From contig DAOTWF010000015.1 of the NCBI GenBank assembly GCA_034435835.1, forward strand, positions 1 through 28,357: DNA of 28,357 nucleotides, given 5' to 3'. Below, piece after piece: positions 7,528-15,200 of this stretch (its first letter is position 1; every line of letters starts with the position of its first letter). Origin of the DNA: CALJTV01 sp034435835. Lineage in GTDB: Bacteria > Chloroflexota > Dehalococcoidia > GIF9 > UBA5629. The position numbers and the translations under genes are program-made. The notes below the pieces were generated by a model. That model ran no database searches. It was given only the letters and a program-made list of their open reading frames with translations, and had not been told where the DNA came from.

Positions 7528-7787
7528 TGCGCTGTCACCGGGTAAACGCTTACCTTTCGTCTGTTCTCTCTCGCCGGCTCATACTTCACGATGCCGTCGA
7601 CCAGGGCGAAGAGGGTATAGTCCTTGCCCATGCCCACGTTGGTGCCGGGGTAAATCTTCGTCCCCCGCTGCCTCACCAGTATGGTGCCGGCATGGACAAG
7701 CTGTCCGGCATAGCGCTTTACCCCCAGCCGTTTAGCCTGGCTATCGCGTCCGCAACGCGTGCTGCCGCCGCCTTTCTTATGTGCCAT
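7524..7787 (-). CDS. rpmA: 50S ribosomal protein L27
   Basis: L27, 87 aa; its N-terminal tail reaches the peptidyl transferase centre. The start MAHKKGGGSTR is typical and carries no cleavable extension of the Firmicutes (Prp-processed) kind. Position 12 is Cys where the common sequence has Asn (STRNGRDS). The motifs RQRGTKIYPG and VGMGKDYTLFAL are conserved. The ATG overlaps the rplU stop by one base (TGATG). Confidence 0.97.
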   Translation of the reverse strand: MAHKKGGGSTRCGRDSQAKRLGVKRYAGQLVHAGTILVRQRGTKIYPGTNVGMGKDYTLFALVDGIVKYEPARENRRKVSVYPVTAQ

Positions 7788-8191
7788 CAGTCCTCACCTC
7801 CGCTTGTCTCCTTTTTCTTTCTGACTGGCGCCTTTTTCGCCGCCTTCTTTGGTGTCTCCACCCCACCGCTGGGCTTTACTATGTTATCTATGCGCAACAT
7901 GGTGTAAGACTGGCGGTGTCCCTTCTTGCGGCGATAGCGCGTCTTCGCCTTGTATTTAAAGACGATTATCTTATCGCCCTTTTTCTCGCCGAGACAGGTC
8001 GCCACCACCTTTGCACCATCGACAGTGGGCGTGCCGATGATGGCGTCATCGCCATCGGCAACGAGCAACACCTGTGATAGCTCTACGGTCTCGCCCTCGG
8101 CTGCAGGCAGCCGATCAACCTCTATGGTCTGCCCCGGCGATACCCGGTACTGCTTGCCTCCAGTCTCAACTATAGCGTACGTTCCTGTCAT
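7787..8191 (-). CDS. rplU: 50S ribosomal protein L21
   Basis: L21, 134 aa from the ATG at 8191, binding 23S rRNA in the large subunit. The family start TYAIVETGGKQYRV follows at once, and KAKTRYRRKKGHRQ is the conserved RNA-binding segment. A C-terminal extension rich in Lys/Ala (PKKAAKKAPVRKKKE) goes beyond the usual length of about 103. The frame is open 21 codons further upstream, but those codons contain the promoter boxes and lack L21 similarity. No Shine-Dalgarno sequence precedes the ATG, and the predicted transcript start is only about 10 nt away. It is first gene of the rplU-rpmA-rpmE operon. Confidence 0.95.
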   Translation of the reverse strand: MTGTYAIVETGGKQYRVSPGQTIEVDRLPAAEGETVELSQVLLVADGDDAIIGTPTVDGAKVVATCLGEKKGDKIIVFKYKAKTRYRRKKGHRQSYTMLRIDNIVKPSGGVETPKKAAKKAPVRKKKETSGGED

Positions 8192-8207
8192 GTCGAAACA
8201 GAGTGAT

Positions 8208-8236
8208 AATTTACCAGAACAGCTATCGAATGTCAA
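8208..8236 (-). promoter_or_regulatory. rplU operon promoter, near-leaderless
   Basis: On the minus strand a consensus TTGACA (8236-8231) is separated by exactly 17 bp from TAAATT (8213-8208). Transcription would begin near 8201, leaving a leader of about 10 nt before the rplU ATG at 8191. Confidence 0.7.
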
Positions 8237-8274
8237 ACTGTGTCCGAGCCGCATCGCGCAACAGTCGATGTTTT

Positions 8275-8302
8275 TTGTCTGCTGACCGTTCCGTGATATA
8301 AT
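8275..8302 (+). promoter_or_regulatory. Candidate promoter for the NDP-forming synthetase subunit
   Basis: TTGTCT (8275-8280), 16 bp, perfect TATAAT (8297-8302). Start near 8309, giving a leader of about 90 nt to the GTG at 8400. Confidence 0.55.
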
Positions 8303-8399
8303 CTGTTTTCGGGCGTAATTGTGCCTGGCAGGGCGTTCCGGACGCCTTGACTTTTAGGGTGGCACAGTTATCCTGCTTGCCGCATGAGGAGGCACAATC

Positions 8400-9830
8400 G
8401 TGGTAGAACATTTTCTGGACGGAATATTGCATCCCCGTTCCATCGCGGTGGTGGGAGCCTCGGTGAGCGGTCCTGGCTGGCGGTTTCTTTTGCCGCTGCT
8501 GCGGCGCGGGTTTCAGGGTAAGGTGTATCCGGTGAACCCGAAATACCAGGAAATCGGTGGGCTGACGAGCTACGGTTCCTTGAAGGAGATACCTGACACG
8601 GTGGACTACATAATCTCCGTGCTGCCAGCACCTCGAGTACCCGACCTTATCAAAGAGGCTGCCACCAAGGGGACCAGGGCGATCCACTTGTTCACGGCTC
8701 GGTTCAGCGAGACTGGACGCCCGCAGGCTGCGCGGCTGGAGCAGGAGATACTGGAACTGGCAAGGCGGTCCGGCGTCCGGATTATTGGACCGAACTGTAT
8801 GGGCGTCTATTACCCGGCGTGGGGCATCTCCTTTGAGGAGGACTTCCCCAAGGAGCCTGGCAACGTTGCCTTTATCTCCCAGAGCGGAAACCTGGCAGGG
8901 GAGATGGTGAGGGCGGCGGCGCTCCGTGGCATCCGTTTCAGCAAGGTGATCAGCTATGGCAACGCCATCGACCTTAATGAGTGTGATTATCTGGAGTACC
9001 TCGTTCAAGACCCGGAGACGGAGATAATACTGATGTATGTGGAGGGGGTGAAGGCTGGCAGACGGTTTGTCAGCACACTGCGACAGGTGGCGAATGTGAA
9101 GCCGGTCATCATCCTCAAGGGTGGCAGGGGCGAAGCCGGGGCTAGGGCGACCTCCTCCCATACCGCCTCGCTGGCTGGGGCGGTGGAAATCTGGGAGGCT
9201 GCGCTTGAGCAGACGAATGCCATCGGGGTTGACAGTATCGAAGAGCTGATAGACATGGCAGTTACCTTCAGGTTCCTGCCGCCGCTAAATGGTAAACGCG
9301 TGGGGGTGACCGGTGGCGCTGGGGGCGCCAGTGTGCTGGCGGCTGACCAGTGCGAAAAGGCTGGGCTCGAGGTAATCCCGTTGCCACAGGAGTTTCGTGA
9401 GCAGCTTAGAAGCCGGGGGATTTCAGTCTGGGACTGGCTGAGCAACCCGGCTGACCTCTCCATCAGGGAGGACGACCGGCTCACGGTGAAAGAAATCATC
9501 GAGCTGATGTCCCAGGACCCCCATTTCGATCTGCTAATTGTCATGCTCCACGTTCATCGTCATGGCGACCAGCCCGACATTACTCTGGACGATTTTTTGA
9601 AGCAGCACCAGTTGGAGGGGTTCGACACCATCAGTACCAAGCCGCTCCTAGCCGTCGTTCCCGAAAGGGGCTTTGGTATTGACGAATGGGACGACGTAGA
9701 GTGGAAGCTCTCGTGCGAGATGAGGTCGAGACTGATTGCCAGCGGCATACCCTTCTACCCTACCATCTATCGTGCCGCCCTGGCAGCAAGGAAGATGGCG
9801 GACTACTACATCAGGAAGGACGGGAGATAA
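8400..9830 (+). CDS. NDP-forming acyl-CoA synthetase, alpha-type subunit
   Basis: A 476-aa protein of the NDP-forming acyl-CoA synthetase superfamily, which couples acyl-CoA cleavage to ATP or GTP formation. The N-terminal CoA-binding Rossmann domain (about 1-135) begins LHPRSIAVVGAS and includes VYPVNPKY and IIGPNCMGV. The flavodoxin-like ligase domain follows (FISQSGNLAGE near residue 159). SSHTASLAGA near residue 254 contains the His that is phosphorylated during catalysis. A second ligase-type domain (GKRVGVTGGAGGASVLAAD) fills the C-terminal half. No ATP-grasp beta domain is fused or found nearby, so it either pairs with a beta subunit encoded elsewhere or has another role. The GTG start at 8400 follows GAGGAGG by 7 nt. 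Acyl substrate unknown. Confidence 0.88.
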   Translation: MVEHFLDGILHPRSIAVVGASVSGPGWRFLLPLLRRGFQGKVYPVNPKYQEIGGLTSYGSLKEIPDTVDYIISVLPAPRVPDLIKEAATKGTRAIHLFTARFSETGRPQAARLEQEILELARRSGVRIIGPNCMGVYYPAWGISFEEDFPKEPGNVAFISQSGNLAGEMVRAAALRGIRFSKVISYGNAIDLNECDYLEYLVQDPETEIILMYVEGVKAGRRFVSTLRQVANVKPVIILKGGRGEAGARATSSHTASLAGAVEIWEAALEQTNAIGVDSIEELIDMAVTFRFLPPLNGKRVGVTGGAGGASVLAADQCEKAGLEVIPLPQEFREQLRSRGISVWDWLSNPADLSIREDDRLTVKEIIELMSQDPHFDLLIVMLHVHRHGDQPDITLDDFLKQHQLEGFDTISTKPLLAVVPERGFGIDEWDDVEWKLSCEMRSRLIASGIPFYPTIYRAALAARKMADYYIRKDGR

Positions 9831-9891
9831 GCCCTTTTTGACCCTCGATGGCCATGTGTGATGGTGTACCCAAAAATTTGGGCGGTCATCG

Positions 9892-12800
9892 GTGTACGGA
9901 ATCAGACAGGTAGCTGCTATCCTCGCTTTTGCTATGGTGCTGCTGACAGCGGTACCGGTGGCTTCAGCCTATGTCCTTGAAGGTGCTGTGCTCAAGTGGG
10001 CAGTACTGGAAACGCCGGGGTATGTTCCGCAGAAAAACGATATCCGCTCTCCCTCCGAGATAAACGCCCTTGTTATCGCCTCCGATGGCACCCTCTATGC
10101 GGTGGATATTCCTAACGCCTCAGCCGGCCCGGTGGTGTCGCCAGGGCTGTGGCTGAGCGAGGACGGAGGTTTTAGCTGGAGCAACTGGGCGGCAAGGGAA
10201 CTCGCCAAGCTTACATCAGGGCGTGTCACCGCCGTCGCCATAGCACCGGACGCGCCGAAGCTCCTGGCGGTGGTGTGCACTGATAGCTCCGGGTTACGGC
10301 GAGAGGTCTATATCTCAACCGACGCCGGACATAACTGGCAGCCCGGCGGCGCTGTACCCTGGCGGTTCGGCAGTAAGGAGCAGGTCAGTGCCATCTCCAT
10401 CTCGCCTTTCTACACCGTTTCTGGAGAGAAACGCCACGATATCATCATTGGCAGCCGCGACCCATCGGCGGCAAGCCCCACGGGGGAAATCTACATCCTT
10501 ACTTGCCCCGGCTTCGATGGCTGGCGAGCACAGGTCTTCCCTCATGGCGACGTCATTTCCCTGCAGCCCTCTCCAGGCTATGCATCGGACGCCACCTTCG
10601 TGGTCATGTCCAGCACCACGCAGGCGACCTGCATCAGCATGGGGAAGCGCGATATGGCGGCGAACACCACCTTCTGGGAGGCATACAGCGGCTTCCCTTT
10701 AGAACTCTGTGACGCCGCACAGGCTGGCGCGGGCTCAAGTGGCAAGGACAGGATAATCACCGGCAGTCTTTCTCTGACCTCGGACTTCGATGCCACGGTG
10801 AAGGAGAGGAGGGTCATCTTCGCCAGCTACGATTCGGACAACACCGCGTATGGCAGGACGCGGCCGCTGGACGATGTCTACCGAATTGACAGTGCTGGAG
10901 TCACCAGGCTGAACCTCCCCGGCGCCGGCAATGGCGTCAGGATAAGCAGCATCGCCTATTACGGCGATTCGAAGAAGGGAAAACTGCTTGCCGGCGGGGT
11001 GGCGGCTGATATGGGCAAGGCACAGGCAAAGGTGTGGCGCTGTGCCGACCCATTGTGCGTCTGTCCCGTATGGGCGCCGGCGCTGAAACCGCCGACCGGC
11101 GGGGGTGTTGACGGCTATGCCAGTGTGCAGGTGATATGGTCAGTGGACGGCAGCGCTGCCTACTGTGCCACCGGTTCGGGGAACCGCCACACCCCACAGG
11201 ACTGGGCGGATGTCAGCCTTCCCGCCTGGGCGAGCTGTCCCTTGGATGAATCCGCGGTGTCGCTGTCCACGGACGATGGGCTTTCCTGGGACCAAGTGGG
11301 GCTGGTGGACACCGCCATCGACCGTCTGGCGGCGGTAGCCCCCAGCGGTGACGAGAAGACACTGTATCTGGCGACCACCAACCAGCTTGGCTTCGACAGC
11401 GTCTGGCGCAGCCAGCCCCCGGGCGAAGGATGGCACCGGGTACTCTGCTGCCACGGCGATTCCCCGCTGCTCCGTCTGGCGCCTAAGGATGATAAGGGAA
11501 GGCATGTCTTCTGGGCAGACCAGGGGACGGAGAATGCCCTGTCTTCCGCTGACTGCGGCGCCACCTGGCAGGAGATGCTTCCGGGCATGGTGGTGCAGGA
11601 TATAGCGGTAGCTGATGCTCGTTCGGTCTATGTCCTTCGGGCTGACGGCAGGGTGCGCAGCGGTAGACACACCGGGGGCTGGGTGTGGGGGGAGCCGAGG
11701 AGCACGGGGCTGGAGGCGAGCCACAGCATAGCGGTCAGCGGCGACTTCGTGTTGGTGACGGCTACGGCTTACCAGGACTTCCCGCTGGCTTATTCCGCCG
11801 ATGGCGGCAGCTCCTGGCACCCCATCACCAGGAGGACGCTCACGAGGGGGAACAGGCACGTCGCCTGCGATGATCGCTTCAAAGACAACCGTCTCATCTA
11901 CCTCGCCGACGATGCCGGCGGCATCTACCGCCTGCGTCTCGGCGAGGACGGTGACTGGCAGGACATGGCACCGCCAAACCACAGCTTCTATGGCGTGGTC
12001 ATCGGCAGGCACGGTGTTCTATATGCAGCCTACAGCCATGGCAAGAGCGGCGTCGACCGCGCTCTGTACCCGCGCACCGGCATCCCCAAGCCCGGTGTCT
12101 ACTGGGACTCGCTTGATGCTGGGCTGGACGACGGTGTGTGCTTTAGCGCCGAGCCCAGAGCGCTGGCTATATCCCAGAACACACTGTGGGCGCTGGATGC
12201 CCGCGAATATAGACCGCTTTCCCGGGAGGGCTGCCTCTGGGTGTTCATCGACACGCTGGCAGCGAGGGGACCGTGGCTCAGTCACCCGAAGGATGGCGCA
12301 GTGCAGGGATACGACGTGGTCAGCGGCAGGAACCGCGATATAGCCTTCGGTTGGGAGCAGCTATCGCTGGCTGACTGCTACGAATTCGAGCTTGCCGCCG
12401 ATGAGGACTTCACCTTGCGTATAGTGGAGGTGGAGCCGGCGACCAATCCTTTGTATCTGCCGCCGGTGACCGGTGACCCTGCCTACCGCATCCCGCCGGG
12501 CACGGTGCTTGAGGCGGGGAGGGAGTATTTCTGGCGCGTCAGGGTTAGGCGCGCAGCTACAGGTCAGGTCATCCGCAGCCCGTGGTCGAGGACAAACAGC
12601 TTCAAAATCAGCCCCGGCGTACCCGTGGAAGGAGGCTATCCCCCTCCAGAGGCACTGGCTCCAGCGCACGGCGCGGTGATGTCTTCTACCTCACTGGCTT
12701 TCTCGTGGACGCCACTGCCCGGTGTTAGGGAGTACCTTTTCGTGCTGGCAAAGGACCCTGCTCTCGGGCAGACGATAGTCCAGGAAAAAGTGGCGACGAC

Positions 12801-13041
12801 CGCTTACCGCTACGAGGACGGGCTGGAGCCGGGGCGCACCTATTTCTGGCAGGTGACGCCGCTGAAGCCTCCGGGCGACCCCAGTGCCGTATTCATGTTC
12901 ACCATCGGCGGCGACGGGACAGCGCCGACGCCACCGCCCACCTCCACGCAGGCACTCCTCGCCGTCAGCCTTACCAACCTGCTCGCCAGCCTCATCGTGC
13001 TCCTCAGCGTCTTCCTGCTCCTCCGCCATCCCGAAGGCTGA
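9892..13041 (+). CDS. Large secreted Asp-box propeller protein with C-terminal anchor
   Basis: A 1049-aa exported protein. Residues 1-26 form a signal peptide ending at an ASA cleavage site. At least five Asp-box (BNR) motifs of the form SxDxGxxW occur near residues 89, 142, 458, 552 and 634, which points to one or two beta-propellers as in sialidases and YCF48-like proteins. From about 800 to 1005 there are two fibronectin-III-like modules (each with YFWRV or YFWQV strands), then a Pro/Thr linker (TPPPTSTQ) and a C-terminal membrane helix (about 1021-1044) with a short tail. This architecture suggests an outward-facing, membrane-tethered protein for binding or degrading an extracellular substrate. 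No catalytic residues of a known glycosidase could be assigned. The GTG at 9892 has only a weak GGGCGG ahead of it, so the start rests on the signal peptide. Confidence 0.8.
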   Translation: MYGIRQVAAILAFAMVLLTAVPVASAYVLEGAVLKWAVLETPGYVPQKNDIRSPSEINALVIASDGTLYAVDIPNASAGPVVSPGLWLSEDGGFSWSNWAARELAKLTSGRVTAVAIAPDAPKLLAVVCTDSSGLRREVYISTDAGHNWQPGGAVPWRFGSKEQVSAISISPFYTVSGEKRHDIIIGSRDPSAASPTGEIYILTCPGFDGWRAQVFPHGDVISLQPSPGYASDATFVVMSSTTQATCISMGKRDMAANTTFWEAYSGFPLELCDAAQAGAGSSGKDRIITGSLSLTSDFDATVKERRVIFASYDSDNTAYGRTRPLDDVYRIDSAGVTRLNLPGAGNGVRISSIAYYGDSKKGKLLAGGVAADMGKAQAKVWRCADPLCVCPVWAPALKPPTGGGVDGYASVQVIWSVDGSAAYCATGSGNRHTPQDWADVSLPAWASCPLDESAVSLSTDDGLSWDQVGLVDTAIDRLAAVAPSGDEKTLYLATTNQLGFDSVWRSQPPGEGWHRVLCCHGDSPLLRLAPKDDKGRHVFWADQGTENALSSADCGATWQEMLPGMVVQDIAVADARSVYVLRADGRVRSGRHTGGWVWGEPRSTGLEASHSIAVSGDFVLVTATAYQDFPLAYSADGGSSWHPITRRTLTRGNRHVACDDRFKDNRLIYLADDAGGIYRLRLGEDGDWQDMAPPNHSFYGVVIGRHGVLYAAYSHGKSGVDRALYPRTGIPKPGVYWDSLDAGLDDGVCFSAEPRALAISQNTLWALDAREYRPLSREGCLWVFIDTLAARGPWLSHPKDGAVQGYDVVSGRNRDIAFGWEQLSLADCYEFELAADEDFTLRIVEVEPATNPLYLPPVTGDPAYRIPPGTVLEAGREYFWRVRVRRAATGQVIRSPWSRTNSFKISPGVPVEGGYPPPEALAPAHGAVMSSTSLAFSWTPLPGVREYLFVLAKDPALGQTIVQEKVATTAYRYEDGLEPGRTYFWQVTPLKPPGDPSAVFMFTIGGDGTAPTPPPTSTQALLAVSLTNLLASLIVLLSVFLLLRHPEG

Positions 13042-13090
13042 CCGCCTGCCCCGCCGCGGAAGCCTCACCACCCATGGACTACATATTAAG

Positions 13091-13103
13091 AGACTAGCAG
13101 TCT
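13091..13103. repeat. Inverted repeat AGACT-AGC-AGTCT
   Basis: Perfect 5-bp arms around a 3-bp centre, ending 9 bp before the -35 box of the strong promoter at 13113. The position fits a regulator binding site, but no regulator is known. Confidence 0.4.
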
Positions 13104-13112
13104 TATACGATA

Positions 13113-13141
13113 TTGTCACGGACGGGCTTCTGATATATAAT
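13113..13141 (+). promoter_or_regulatory. Strong promoter upstream of the alpha/beta hydrolase
   Basis: TTGTCA (13113-13118), 17 bp, TATAAT (13136-13141): 11 of 12 consensus positions with ideal spacing. Transcription would start near 13148, giving a leader of about 164 nt that contains the candidate small ORF. Confidence 0.65.
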
Positions 13142-13167
13142 AGCCTGGCTGCTGCTTCGAGGTTCGC

Positions 13168-13305
13168 ATGAAAGGGGGTGGGAACCTTGCGATTGTTCTC
13201 TGTCTGAGGGGATTTTTGTCCCTGTTTGGCTTTTCCAAAGCTGATTTTTTCAAAGCGTTCACAGTGCTTTTCTTCGCTCCGACTTTTAGATTTTGGGAGG
13301 TTTGA
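13168..13305 (+). CDS. Candidate 45-aa hydrophobic small protein or leader peptide
   Basis: ATG at 13168 to TGA at 13303-13305 gives 45 codons. GAGG lies 5 nt before the ATG, and the frame begins about 20 nt after the predicted transcript start. The peptide is rich in Phe and Leu with scattered Lys and could be a single membrane segment or a translated leader. It ends 6 bp before the hydrolase ATG, so translation could be coupled. No homologue is recognised; it may also be a chance frame. Confidence 0.3.
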   Translation: MKGGGNLAIVLCLRGFLSLFGFSKADFFKAFTVLFFAPTFRFWEV

Positions 13306-13311
13306 AAGAGG

Positions 13312-15117
13312 ATGGATAGTTCTAAGTGTAATCTGTGGATAATGCTCGGGGTTGCCCTCTTCCTGATACTGGTGGGTAACCTGCTTGCCTGGGCGATCCA
13401 GACGGACGGGGGCAAGGTAAAGGTCAAGGATGTGCGCTTTGTGGGCAATGACGGCGTGATGATCAGCGCACTGCTGTACATCCCCAAGACCGCCACCGCT
13501 AAGACGCCCGCTCCGGGCATACTTGCTATCCACGGCTATATCAACAGCCGGGAGACGCAGGACGGCTTTGCCATTGAGTTTGCCCGGCGGGGCTATGTGG
13601 TGCTCGCCATCGACCAGACAGGGCATGGCTATTCCAGCCCACCGCTTGGTGCGGATGTCTTCGGTGCCTTAAGCAGCCTGCGTTACCTGCACAGCCTCAA
13701 CATAGTGGACAAAAAGAACGTCGGTCTCGAGGGGCACTCCATGGGCGGCTATGCCATCATCGGTGCTGCTGCCTTTATGCCCGATGCCTACAAGTCCATG
13801 GTGCTGGAGGCGACGGCGCCGGGCGTATTTGTCCCCGAGGGGAATGCCAGGTTCCCCAAGAATGTGGCTGTGGTGCAGACCAAGTGGGAGGAGTTCTCGG
13901 CGCTGCACTGGGGTGTGCCCAACTCTAAGGAAATGGTGCGCAGCCCGAGGATGAAGGCGCTGTTCGGCACGGAGACGGATGTAGTGCCCGGCAGGCTGTA
14001 TGGCTCCGTAGCCGAGGGCACTGGCCGCAAGCTCTACCTCCCGGAAACCATACATCCCGGTGCCCATTTCTGCACCGAAGCCATCGGTGCCGCCATCGAG
14101 TGGTTCCAGTCAACCCTGGAGGGCGGCAAGAGCCTACCGCCGTCCAATCAGATATGGTACTGGAAGGAGATCGGCAACCTGATAGCACTCGTGGGCATGC
14201 TCTTGCTCTTCTTCCCCGTGGGTGGACTGCTGCTGCGCTGCGGTTTCTTCAAAGAGCTGGCGGAGGAGGCGCCGGCAAGGCCGAAGCCAGCTAAAGGAGT
14301 TGCCTGGTGGGTGTCTGCGGTGATATTCGTGGTGGTGCCGGTCGCCGCCTGGTTCCCGTTTGTGGACATCTTCAACAAAGCCAAGTGGAAGGAGACCGCT
14401 GTCTTCCCCCAGAACATCACCACACAGGTGATGATCTGGGCGCTGCTGGTGGCGGTGATCGCGGTGGTGCTGTTCCTGATATGGCACTTTGCCGTAAACC
14501 GCAGGACAGGTGCCGGTGCTGGCGACTATGGACTCACCTGGGGCAGGAAAATAGACTGGGTGAAGATCGGCAAGTCTTTCCTGCTTGCGCTGGCAGTGGC
14601 GTTTTCCGGCTATCTGGCGCTGGTGTTCTCGGCGTGGCTGTTCAATGTTGACTTCCGCTTCTGGGTGTTTGCCGTAAAACCCATGTCGCCGCTGCACTTC
14701 CGTATCTTCCTCAGCTACTTCGTCCCCTTCCTGCTGTTCTTCATCGCCATAGCCACGGTGTTCCATGGACAGTTAAGGCCCACCAAGCGCGATGGTGAGG
14801 TGCTGGGGATGGGGAAGGAGATGGCAATCAACTGGGCGCTGCTCACCGTGGGCTTCATAGGGCTGCTGCTGGTGCAGTACGTTACCCTGGTGACCACCGG
14901 CAAGCTCGCCTTCACCAGTCCGCCCGGTCCCTTCGTGTACGTCATCCCGCTGTTCACCATAATAGCCTTCCAGCTTGTGGCACTGATGACCATTGTGGCG
15001 CTTTTGTACACATACTTCTATCGCAAGACCGGGCACATCTACACCGGTGCCTTCCTCAACGCACTGGTGGTGGTCTGGATCATCGTCGCCTCGCAGGCGA
15101 TACATTTTGCCCTCTAA
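13312..15117 (+). CDS. Alpha/beta hydrolase fused to polytopic membrane domain
   Basis: A 601-aa membrane protein. One N-terminal membrane segment (about 9-28) is followed by an alpha/beta hydrolase domain (about 35-270). This has the oxyanion strand LAIHGY (71-76), the nucleophile elbow GHSMGG with Ser143, and a His in IHPGAHF (H248 or H252) as the likely catalytic base. The C-terminal half (about 285-600) has around eight membrane helices with no recognised transporter motif. An extracytoplasmic hydrolase on a membrane carrier is the simplest reading; esterase, lipase or peptidase activity is possible. The hydrolase part resembles the dienelactone hydrolase/S9 branch. The ATG at 13312 has a purine-rich upstream stretch (GGGAGG at 11 nt, GAAAGAGG adjacent). 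Confidence 0.82.
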   Translation: MDSSKCNLWIMLGVALFLILVGNLLAWAIQTDGGKVKVKDVRFVGNDGVMISALLYIPKTATAKTPAPGILAIHGYINSRETQDGFAIEFARRGYVVLAIDQTGHGYSSPPLGADVFGALSSLRYLHSLNIVDKKNVGLEGHSMGGYAIIGAAAFMPDAYKSMVLEATAPGVFVPEGNARFPKNVAVVQTKWEEFSALHWGVPNSKEMVRSPRMKALFGTETDVVPGRLYGSVAEGTGRKLYLPETIHPGAHFCTEAIGAAIEWFQSTLEGGKSLPPSNQIWYWKEIGNLIALVGMLLLFFPVGGLLLRCGFFKELAEEAPARPKPAKGVAWWVSAVIFVVVPVAAWFPFVDIFNKAKWKETAVFPQNITTQVMIWALLVAVIAVVLFLIWHFAVNRRTGAGAGDYGLTWGRKIDWVKIGKSFLLALAVAFSGYLALVFSAWLFNVDFRFWVFAVKPMSPLHFRIFLSYFVPFLLFFIAIATVFHGQLRPTKRDGEVLGMGKEMAINWALLTVGFIGLLLVQYVTLVTTGKLAFTSPPGPFVYVIPLFTIIAFQLVALMTIVALLYTYFYRKTGHIYTGAFLNALVVVWIIVASQAIHFAL

Positions 15118-15140
15118 GCCCGCAGCCAGCCAGAAACAGG

Positions 15141-15173
15141 ACAGGGGCAGACGATTTCGTCTGCCCCTGTTTT
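15141..15173 (+). terminator. Intrinsic terminator between convergent genes
   Basis: A perfect 14-bp stem (15141-15154 with 15157-15170) around a tiny loop, followed by a short T-run, lies 23 bp after the hydrolase stop. It also lies 28 bp past the AOR stop on the other strand, and its symmetry may let it act in both directions, though the minus-strand tail is less T-rich. Confidence 0.85.
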
Positions 15174-15200
15174 CAATGTGTTGCTGTCAGCTTCTCATCC

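Larger units (their letters stand above)
13042..13311. other. Intergenic region with promoter, inverted repeat and possible small ORF
   Basis: 270 bp between the propeller protein and the alpha/beta hydrolase. It holds an inverted repeat AGACT-AGC-AGTCT (13091-13103), a near-consensus promoter (13113-13141) and a 45-codon reading frame (13168-13305), each listed separately where supported. No convincing terminator follows the propeller gene. Confidence 0.5.

Noticed and set aside
8223..9161. A 312-codon minus-strand frame opposite the NDP-forming synthetase gene
   Set aside because: It is a GC-driven shadow: low-complexity composition, no family motif, and it lies opposite a clear conserved gene and across the rplU promoter.
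9880..9893. CCCAAAAATTTGGG palindrome before the propeller gene as an operator
   Set aside because: Short and AT-centred, without nearby promoter boxes; it could be chance.
11140..12012. A 290-codon minus-strand frame inside the propeller gene
   Set aside because: Antisense shadow; the plus strand encodes regular Asp-box motifs.
12691..13626. A 311-codon minus-strand frame across the propeller and hydrolase genes
   Set aside because: It overlaps two well-supported genes and the intergenic promoter, and shows no recognisable domain.
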